A DNA stretch of 64,000 bases from Letharia columbiana. Taxonomy: Eukaryota > Ascomycota > Lecanoromycetes > Lecanorales > Parmeliaceae. Both the position numbers and the translations under genes were made by a program. This document shows positions 56,420 to 64,000 of this stretch, piece by piece. Below the pieces are notes generated by a model. The model ran no database searches. It was not told where the DNA came from and saw only the letters and a list, made by a program, of their open reading frames with translations. The DNA lies in assembly GCF_014066305.1 (NCBI RefSeq), contig NW_023501060.1, positions 124,001 to 188,000 of the forward strand, in the 5' to 3' direction. Numbering within the stretch: position 1 is the stretch's first letter; each line of letters starts with the position of its first letter.

Positions 56420-57160
56420 ATCTGAGAAATAGTCAATGGGCATGAGATTACGTATGCCTAAAAGCAAGAGTATCCACCAACAAGGGCGCAGAAAGCGAGG
56501 AGTGACAATCCGCAATCGACAAGGCTGGTCAGAAAGTGCAGGAAGCTCGGAAAGCATTGGTTGATGAAGGGGGGGTCATAGTGCGGCGTTGGAGCCTAGA
56601 ATACCTAGGGCGGGCTGGCGAAGAAACAGGCTAGGTGCCAGGAATAGCGGCAGTCCAACCGATATGAATCCTCAAAGTTCTGACAAAGTCGACATCAACG
56701 AGGAACTTCTTGCGCTGCCCAACAATTTTCCTGAAATAGATCGATCACGGACGATGTAATGTTCCGGGTTGTCATCGAAGTTTGATGTGAGATCGAGAGG
56801 GCTTCATCTTTTGAAAATGCTCTTCTTTTCAACAGCTTGCCTGAGCAAAAAGCATCTTCGTAAGCTGACGAGTGTTGAGATCTTTCGATTGGAATCGCTG
56901 CCCGCAACTTGAACCTCTCCGTATGTACAAAGCAAGGCTGGTAAACCACTGTAGGCCATAATAAGATCCGTACGGGGCATGTTCAAATGCGCCTGGTATC
57001 ATCAATTCCCAATCCAAGCATCGTGCATTGCTGCTTCAGTATGTATCTTCCTTGCAATCCCTCAAATCGATGTGCACAAAACTGTCTTTGCGAGCGCAGA
57101 TGGTGGAAACTAAGCGTTTACTGCATTGGCCCATGCCATCCCACCCGGACCCCATCATTC
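56420..57160. other. Intergenic region, nothing recognised
   Basis: Overlapping short minus-strand frames at 56695-57017 show no family features. Confidence 0.4.
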
Positions 57161-57991
57161 TCAAATAAAGAGGTCTGTATTGCCCCGCCTCCCATGTTTC
57201 ATCCTCTGCTTGGTCGCCTTTGACACCCTGTATCTTCCCAAGAACACCACTCCAGGCCGTTTAAGAGGAACTCCAATGCGCCTGCCAATATTCTTGTGGG
57301 ATTGTCGACGGTGTTTACGGAATGAGTTCCCAGACGGAAAGGTCTTCTTACAGGCTTCGCATTTGTGAGGAATGCTAGCAGGAGCAGACACTGGAGGGGT
57401 TGCTGGAGGCGTCGGAGGTGTGTACTGCGCTGGCTGATTCGTAACCTTAGAGATCCATGCGCAGGGTCGGAAGATAGAGGACTGCTGAAGGTGATGTTTT
57501 ATAGGGTCGTCATCTTTCTTCCAATCCTTGAGAATCAGCTTGCAACTGAAACAGGTGACGGCGTCTGTGCTCTTATTGCTGTGGTAGAACCCAGCAGAGG
57601 CCATTGCGGCAGGGAGGGGCTTTATGTCTAGCGGCCAGGTGTGGAAGGAATGAAATCTTTCGTCCCATGTCGTCATATAAGTGTCATTGTTCCAAGTGCA
57701 ATTTGGAGCTGCCCTTCGATGCTCAGTGATTGGATCTGACTGCTCGTTCCAGCCTTCCATAACCACGTTGCAGTTGAAGCACGAGACCGCGTCGGTATCC
57801 ACGCGAAACTGATAAAAGCCTGCACCTGCCATGAAGATGGGACGAAGTCGACCTCCATGAGGCCAATTGGTAAAAGAAGCGATCCTCTCCTCAACTGTAT
57901 CCATTGACCTTCTTGCTGGACTATGATCATGAGATAGGTGATCATTCGAGGGTCCAGCAATAGCTATTCCAGTGAAGGCCTGAAAGGCCAT
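57161..57991 (-). CDS. Double BIR-domain protein with a C-terminal C2H2 zinc finger
   Basis: Single exon, 276 residues. BIR 1 (about 36-101) has RIASFTNWP, AGAGFYQFRVDTDAVSCFNC and zinc ligands C71, C74, H91, C98. BIR 2 (about 112-180) has RFHSFHTWP, ASAGFYHSNKSTDAVTCFSC and ligands C147, C150, H167, C177. A proline-rich linker (PPTPPATPPVSAPA) leads to a C2H2 finger CEACKKTFPSGNSFRKHRRQSH (C211, C214, H227, H232) and a basic tail. Fungal BIR proteins of the Bir1/survivin type work at the kinetochore and in anti-apoptosis, but they are usually much longer and lack a C2H2 finger. This one is compact, so a chromatin or DNA-linked role is possible but unproven. The ATG at 57991 could be replaced by M30. 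Confidence 0.85.
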   Translation of the reverse strand: MAFQAFTGIAIAGPSNDHLSHDHSPARRSMDTVEERIASFTNWPHGGRLRPIFMAGAGFYQFRVDTDAVSCFNCNVVMEGWNEQSDPITEHRRAAPNCTWNNDTYMTTWDERFHSFHTWPLDIKPLPAAMASAGFYHSNKSTDAVTCFSCKLILKDWKKDDDPIKHHLQQSSIFRPCAWISKVTNQPAQYTPPTPPATPPVSAPASIPHKCEACKKTFPSGNSFRKHRRQSHKNIGRRIGVPLKRPGVVFLGRYRVSKATKQRMKHGRRGNTDLFI

Positions 57992-59322
57992 AAGGATGGA
58001 TGTGGTGAAGGAATTGTGATTTGATTGAGAGGCCGAGTGTCATACCATTAGATGGGGTGAATAAAATGTGTTTCGAGGCAGGCGCGTCGCGAATAAGAGT
58101 TACGCCGGGTAGGAAAAGTGACCACCACAACTCTAAAACTGTTACAATACCAGCCCCTTCGGCTATCGCATACATGTCGCGTATTACTAGGGCTAGTAAT
58201 TACCAGCCACTAGCCACCAGCCACCTGTTTTATGTACATAAATATCCGTACATCCCATGAATCAATAATCAGTCTTTCAGTCACAATTATTCTTTTCTAA
58301 CATGTCTGGTATCCTTCCTACTCTCAACAAAATTCTTAGGCCCGCTTGGGCCCACTACTCGTAATCTTATAGCCTCTAACGTTGTGGCGCTAAGATAGGT
58401 AGGTATTTGGACTCAATTTCTCATTCTGTTCGAGGATTTATGATACCATAGACTATAAACTCTAGGTGGCATAGCCATCCCGAACACAGCTTGTAGTCCG
58501 GCGCGTAAGAGCGTGACACTATGGGCGTTGGATTTTTCAGGATCCTCCTCTTCTCGGGCAGACTTGTCTCTACAAGATTAGCCATTCTACCAAAGTATTC
58601 TCTATATCCTCCTTTATGGTAGCATTGGCATGAAAAGGGGCCGTCAAGTATGTTCTCTCCGACCTGCTACACCGAGTCGGCAGGATGTTGGCGTCTCGCA
58701 GACGAAATGCAAAATGTAACCTCAAGGCGAAATCATCGACGTTCTAGGCTACCTCAGCCCTTTCCCCCGCCTTGAGATCACAAATGTTTCATGCATTAGC
58801 GGCACCATATTTAATTCCCCTCTTGTGGACCAGGCTGAAGTTCTGCAGCTACCTGCACAACCTGCTTGGGCGATTTCAGTCAATTGTCTGAGATTCCCTG
58901 CTATCTACTTGGGTATATATGTTTTGACAAACAAGATACAGGCCAGCGCAGACGTATCTACGAGGCATAGGAAGTCACGCCGCTTGGGCTATGTTGAGAC
59001 TGATCTTAGATCGATGTTCATGGAGAACCCGAAGTGATTGGGGTGAGACGCTGAGCCTCGATCTAGAACATGACTCCCCGGGATCCAGCGGGTCATCAGA
59101 TACCACTCTGCAGGCATGATCCCCACTTTGCAAGTTCTCGCCCGTTCATCGAGTGAGGCTTCCATCACCTGAAGCCTTATTACTCCCTCGTTTATCCCTT
59201 CAACTCTGTCTCACACCTGGTTATAAAGCAAGAAAGGATCTTGGTTTCTAGCGAAAGCACAGCTTTAGCTCTACAAACATTTTGCGCTCAGTCATTCCCA
59301 AGGTTACAGCTAGTGTTAGATT
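57992..59322. other. Intergenic region of 1.3 kb, nothing recognised
   Basis: A 70-codon plus-strand frame at 58825-59037 contains a hydrophobic piece but no recognisable family; probably accidental. The last 100 bp are the leader of the GTPase gene. Confidence 0.4.
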
Positions 59323-60683
59323 ATGCCAGACCTCACAGTCCAGACGAAGATGTCCTCTACAGGCCCCAAAAAACGCATTCTCTACATCCTTGTGATGGGT
59401 CTCACAGGAGCTGGGAAGAGCACATTCATTTCCGTCGTCACTGGAAATGAGGACATCCCGATCGGGGCCCCATCGGACCTGGATGGAGGTACGCAACTTC
59501 TCATAACTTGTTGCTTGCTTGGAAGCTTACGCTCCCTCCAGTAACACAGGAGGTTCAAGACTATATACTCTACTACCACCACAAAGGCTGCCGTTACGAA
59601 ATCCATCTTATCGACTCGCCTGGATTCGACGACGGAACTCTGAATGACGCCCAAGTCCTGTCACAAATCGCAACTTATATTAACACAAGCTACAAACTTA
59701 AACAAAGACTAGCAGGCGTGCTGTACCTCCATGATATTACCAAAGCAAAAGTAGGTGGTGTTGGAAAGATAAACCTCCGCATGCTAGAGAACTTGATCGG
59801 CATGGAGAAGTGCAACAACTGCACGTTAGTCACGACCAAATGGGGATGCACCAATCTTCAGGATGAAGAGAAAAGAGAAAAGACGCTGAGTGTGGAGAAG
59901 AAATTCTTTGGCGCCATGCTGCAAAACGCGCAGCAAGCCAAGATGAAGAGATTCGAACCCAAGACGAGGAAATCGGCACTAGACATTATCATCCCATACC
60001 TGGAGAACGAATTCACGCCGCACATCTCCCGTCAGATGGTGGACCCGCGGGGGCCGAAGCTACCTCTGGGGGAGACAGAAGCGGGCAAAGTTGTAGCCGA
60101 CAACCTGGAGAAACTCTCGCAGACCAAGCAGGAACAGAAGATGGTGCAACACGCGCAGGAGATCCTATCGCAGAGTTACGACGAGAGTTTGTTTGAGGAA
60201 TTCAAGCAGAAGAGGAAGGTGTTGCGGCGCAAGATCCATATGCAGCAGTCCGGCCGCTGGATTATGCGCACCGCGATCGTGGGCGGAGCCATTGTGGCCA
60301 CTGTTCTCACGCTTGGACTGGGCGCTTCCGCTTTTGCATTGGAGCCCGTGTACGAGAAGGCTGTCAGGGGGCAAAGAAAGGCGGAGAAGAAAGCCAAGGT
60401 GGATCTGAAAGCAGATTTCATCGAGAAGAGTAAGAATGCGAATCAGCTCAGGCAGACCAACCCGGATTGGTTGTGGGACAACAAGGTGAAGCGGCTGCAG
60501 GATTTGGAAAAGTCATACAGTCTGAAGAGTGGAAGCTCTGACTCGGATATTTTAAAGGTTGTGCGGCTTGGGGAGAAGGTTGGGTTCGCTAGGTCTGAGG
60601 ACTCCGAGGCTCCTCTGCATGCCGCTGACTGGGAATGTTCTGACAGCTCAGATTCTTCGGAATCTGATGCTGAGCAAGAATGA
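59323..60683 (+). CDS. P-loop GTPase (AIG1/septin-like fold) with C-terminal membrane segment
   Basis: Exons 59323-59488 and 59542-60683 with a 53-bp intron give 435 residues. G1 is GLTGAGKST at 26-34, directly after strand ILYILVM. G3 is DSPGFDD at 80-86 and a G4-like TTKWG is at 153-157. YLHDITKAKVGGVGKINLRM between them is typical of fungal AIG1-like GTPases. Residues 180-295 are charged helices that may form a coiled coil. A hydrophobic Ala/Gly/Leu segment (TAIVGGAIVATVLTLGLGAS) at about 299-322 should anchor in a membrane. The tail is acidic and Ser-rich. Such GTPases are common and poorly studied in filamentous fungi, and the cellular role is unknown. The start is the first ATG of exon 1. 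Confidence 0.8.
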
Positions 60684-61959
60684 TAATACCGCGAGATGGT
60701 TTGGAGGTGCTTTTGAGGGTCTTTATAACTTTCACTCTTATGGTCGCAGTTGAACGAAGCCAGGTGACGCACTTCAAGAGGACGAGGAAGCGCACTCTGC
60801 AAGACTGTGTTCATTTTTTCTCGCGGGGAAACAGTTGGAGATGACGAGTCTCATAGTCGATACTGTATTTGTCTTTGATGGAAATAATATCCGTCAATCA
60901 TAGAAGCAGTTCCAAGCCGTGAAAAGGACGATACTTCAACAGTCTCTCCTCCACAAATAGCTTGCTCAATACCGACTACCCCACCCCCTTGGTCCCATAC
61001 CGCGCCTTACCTCTCACTTCCTCCTCGTCATCGTCATCATCAACTCTTCCCCACCTCCATTGCCAAACTCCCCATCCCCTTCCTCCCCCTCACCTCCAAC
61101 AACCGTCACCGGCTAGAGCATCGAAATGTCGGCAGCACCGACCTTAGCGCCCGTCTCGCTTATCAATTCCCTACGATGTTGTTCGTACTCAAGAGTCCCC
61201 CATGCTTCCAAGTCCCCAGCATAAAACCTTTCCAAAACACATTCCCTTTGGCAGTTTTGCAAACGCGTGATCCCTTTCCGCTGATACCAGTCCTGTCATC
61301 ATCTTCCAGTATATCTGCCAGCTACGCTGCCATGAACTCGATCTTCTACAGATTCTTGATCCGCCGGGAAGAAAAGGTGCTCCATGCGGATCAATAATGG
61401 TCCTGTAAACCGAGCGAGGCTATGAGTGCCGTAAAAGGTGGGTCGGAGGGATCTTAGGGTCTTTCTTCAGGTACGTTTGCACTGCTGTGGGTGCAGCTAG
61501 ATACTCGCCGCGTTAATGAGGTGGGGGAGGCTCGTCGCAGTGTTGGTGCTTGTGGCCTTCCGGCACCGAATATCTCGACCGCTAAGACCCCTGCGGTCAA
61601 GTAGTAGGGTTAGGGCTCGTGCTAGCTCTGATTCAGGACTTCCGGTTGCCGACACCCGTAGCCTTTAGCGTTTTGCAAAAGCCAATGATATCGGATCAAG
61701 ATTTTTTTTGAAACAGATGTTTGGACGTTTGTTTTCCGTTGAGGATGTCGTACCCATTGCTAACATTCATACACCACCCTCGTCGAGTCCCTTCAGGGTC
61801 AGAACTGCGAGCGTGAGACGGCGTTAGGGCTAGGGCCCATCAGCATTGGCTAACACGCGTCGGCTGACGCACCCGGAAGTCACAAGCTCTGGGAGCTGGT
61901 CTTGAGAGCCTTCGATTCAGTTCTTCAGATACTTACAGAAACTCGTTAGAGTTATATCT
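60684..61959. other. Intergenic region of 1.3 kb, nothing recognised
   Basis: C- and T-rich in 60970-61130. Small frames at 60962-61397 look accidental. No RNA gene was recognised. Confidence 0.4.
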
Positions 61960-62490
61960 CTTTATGGATATTAGTTACTCTTAAATAAAAGACTATCTTA
62001 ATTTTCTATACGTAATCTTAAATATTCTATATATCTCTTATTTAAATTAATAATAATAATAATATTAATATAGATTATTTTCTACTATATACTATATTTT
62101 ATAATATTAAAAAGTATTTAATCTCGAAAACTCTAATATTACTTCGTATATTTCTACTTTAACTTATTTAATTTTACTATAGTATAAAGTCTTATTTTAA
62201 TTTTTAATAGTAATAAAAGATTAAATAAAGAAATATAGAGAATTATATAAAATAGTATTTAGTAAAATATATAACTTAAATCTTAACTTTTTAATATAGT
62301 CGTTTATAATTTATTTTAATATTAAAGTTCTAGTCTCTAAAAGTTAAAAGTTTAATCTTTAAAACTAATATAAAAAACCTTTTAGCTTTTAACTTTCTAT
62401 TTTCTTTAAAATTTCTAATATAATTCGTTTTGATAATACTCTAGATTATTCTTTATAATAATATCGAAAGTTAAAATACTAAATAGCTCG
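61960..62490. repeat. Short RIP-like AT-rich relic
   Basis: About 530 bp with near loss of CpA and TpG (for example none in 61981-62040), much TpA and few CpG. It ends about 80 bp before the start codon of the AT-hook gene. The source element is not recognisable. Confidence 0.65.
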
Positions 62491-62569
62491 TTCAAGGGTT
62501 AGAAATCAAGTTTCTCATTTGGTTCTTATTTATCGAATCATTTGCTCCCAATTAATTGCGACAACAGCG

Positions 62570-64000
62570 ATGAATTACGCTCTCAGTAAGTCCTACGATT
62601 CCCTTAGAGATTGCGATGATATTTACAGCTTCAAAGGTTCCCCTTTGAAGGCTATTCAAGGTACTGCGATTCAAGACCTCACGGACGGTCGATTTGGCGT
62701 CCCTAAATTCGGCCGATCGCGCGGGTGGCCCACCAGCCTATCATATTCATCTACAACTTCATCATTGAAACCTCGCGGCCTGGGGTTATCAAGTGTAAGC
62801 TTTACCCAGAAGACGAATCCTTGATCTTGATTTTTATATAGGATGGGATCATTTGTTGAATCTTTCTTAGGTCTCAATACCAACCAAGCCAAAGTACATT
62901 CCAAATCAAAGGCCACCTCCACAAGTTCACAGCAGTCTGCCACATGGCGCAACTGGACCGAACGAGAGATCACGCAGAGTCATCATATCCCGTTTTCTAC
63001 TCTTGGATGGCAATATCTCATTCGTTGTTGGGACCCAGATTGATGGTGTTATATCTTGTGACGCCGAAGAGGTTCCTGTAGCCAAGATACTTGACCACGT
63101 CTCACCAGCAGAGATAGAACGCTTCGAAAACCAGGACTTCTTTGCCGAAGATGAGAGAGAAAGACTTCTGCCTCCCAGAAAGCCTCGTGGGAGACCGCGA
63201 AAAGGTGACCGCATAGTGCCATCTTTCAACATAGCTCCCATTGGCCAAGAGACATCAAGGGAACAATCACTTCTACCTGAGGGTTTCATCTCCATCAAGA
63301 AGAAGCTTGGCCGTCCAAAGGGTTCCCACAATCGAGGTCCGCATAAGAAGAAGGCCTACAAACTCACGTTGAAACCATTTGTTCTATCTGAAACATCGAC
63401 CGCTACCAAGAAAGCTCGCGGTCGACCACCACTTCAGAAGAACCTTTCCGTCGTGATTCCTTCCTTCGATGGGCCTCAACCCCAAGAGCTCGAAAGTACC
63501 CCTGGCGCAGAGTCGGAAAGCGACGACATGTTGGGCGACCCTAAACCACAGTATTCAATGGTCGCTGCAAGCGGTCTTGGCCAGTCAGACACCGAAGACG
63601 TGACATCGAGAGATCAATCTATTGATCTCGTACCACCATCGAAGAAAAGGCGTTTAGACACAAGCAATGCTTTCATTGACCTCAGTTCTGACGCTAACGG
63701 CGGCGAGGGATCGCCACAACCAACGAAGAGGGCTAAAACACTTCCGGAGACGTCCCCAGATCCTATCGCTGACGACAGTGCCGCTCTACTCAGACAATTC
63801 CAAGCCAGAGTCTATGGCCCTGATCACTCTGAAAAGGGCAGCACCATTCCTCACCGACAGTCTCAGCCCAGCCCCACTCTCGATGATAGTACCGCTCTGG
63901 TCAGACAATTTCATACTCATACCCGCCCGTCCAGCCTTGATTCCTCATCGTCTGACTCATTGATGGGACCAACTCCACGTCCGCTTAAGCCATTGCCGGC
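62570..64000 (+). CDS. AT-hook DNA-binding protein, 3' end missing
   Basis: Exon 1 is 62570-62794 (75 codons from ATG, MNYALSKSYDSLRDCDD). A 76-bp intron GTAAGC...CTTAG follows, and exon 2 from 62871 stays open to the window edge, giving 451 visible residues. Exon 2 begins VSIPTKPKYIPNQRPPP and continues with a moderately ordered part (RRVIISRFLLLDGNISFVVG). Three AT-hook-like motifs follow: PRKPRGRPRKG at about 177-187, KLGRPKGS at about 220-228 and KKARGRPPL at about 256-264. Two related segments ADDSAALLRQF and LDDSTALVRQF lie near the edge. AT-hooks bind the minor groove of AT-rich DNA, so a chromatin role is likely. The domain order after the edge is unknown. Confidence 0.75.

Noticed and set aside
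58825..59037. 70-codon plus-strand frame with a hydrophobic centre
   Set aside because: No signal peptide at the start, no family and no flanking support.
62843..63331. 66-codon plus frame and 134-codon minus frame in the AT-hook gene
   Set aside because: The spliced frame starting at 62570 and continuing at 62871 is open to the edge and carries the AT-hooks, which explains both as shadows.

Overview
This window looks like nuclear DNA of a filamentous ascomycete (Pezizomycotina; gene content suggests Dothideomycetes, an inference that was not tested). The support is many short GT-AG introns, mostly 41-101 bp, inside recognisable fungal genes (ATP phosphoribosyltransferase, NAD-dependent glycerol-3-phosphate dehydrogenase, glycogen debranching enzyme, ribosomal protein S28e). 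There is also a large AT-rich block carrying the footprint of repeat-induced point mutation (RIP): CpA and TpG are almost absent, TpA is in excess, and CpG is retained. Exon coordinates given in the entries were worked out by hand from splice sites and frame continuity.

Layout, left to right. 1-8.1 kb: the start of an unknown basic protein running off the left edge (minus), a long stretch with no confident gene, a four-exon gamma-glutamyltransferase (minus) and a two-exon FtsJ-like methyltransferase (minus). 9.0-19.7 kb: one AT-rich, RIP-destroyed region bracketed by inverted terminal repeats made of small hairpins. It looks like a 10.7-kb mobile element with decayed reading frames inside and possibly a nested element. 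A smaller inverted-repeat element at 19.8-20.6 kb, mutated in one arm only, lies just beside it. 21.2-25.1 kb: an FAD-dependent monooxygenase, then gene debris (a frameshifted STAND/NLR-type N-terminal fragment and an LRR-like fragment). 25.9-35.1 kb: a 1023-residue protein ending in an MBD4-like HhH-GPD DNA glycosylase domain, convergent with the glycogen debranching enzyme. 36.4-37.6 kb: a small secreted cysteine-rich gene of uncertain structure.

38.8-43.2 kb: fold-back repeats followed by a nearly complete PIF/Harbinger transposon. It has terminal inverted repeats, a flanking TATTA duplication, a DDE transposase, and a convergent Myb/SANT-like partner gene broken by one in-frame TAG. A probable domesticated Mutator-like gene (DNA-binding domain plus CCHC knuckle, no visible transposase core) starts 0.36 kb further on. 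45.5-64 kb is gene-dense and ordinary: GPD1-type dehydrogenase, a BTB protein, RPS28 and HIS1 divergent from a 0.5-kb spacer, an unrecognised 939-residue protein, an archaemetzincin-type metalloprotease, a two-BIR plus C2H2 protein, a P-loop GTPase with a C-terminal membrane segment, a 0.5-kb RIP-like relic, and an AT-hook protein running off the right edge.

Nothing here forms an obvious biosynthetic cluster. The most notable theme is genome defence and its targets in one window: RIP-destroyed elements, a younger transposon with one RIP-type nonsense codon, a domesticated transposon gene, an AT-hook gene beside a RIP relic, and a glycosylase of the family that repairs T:G mismatches. That these act together is speculation.
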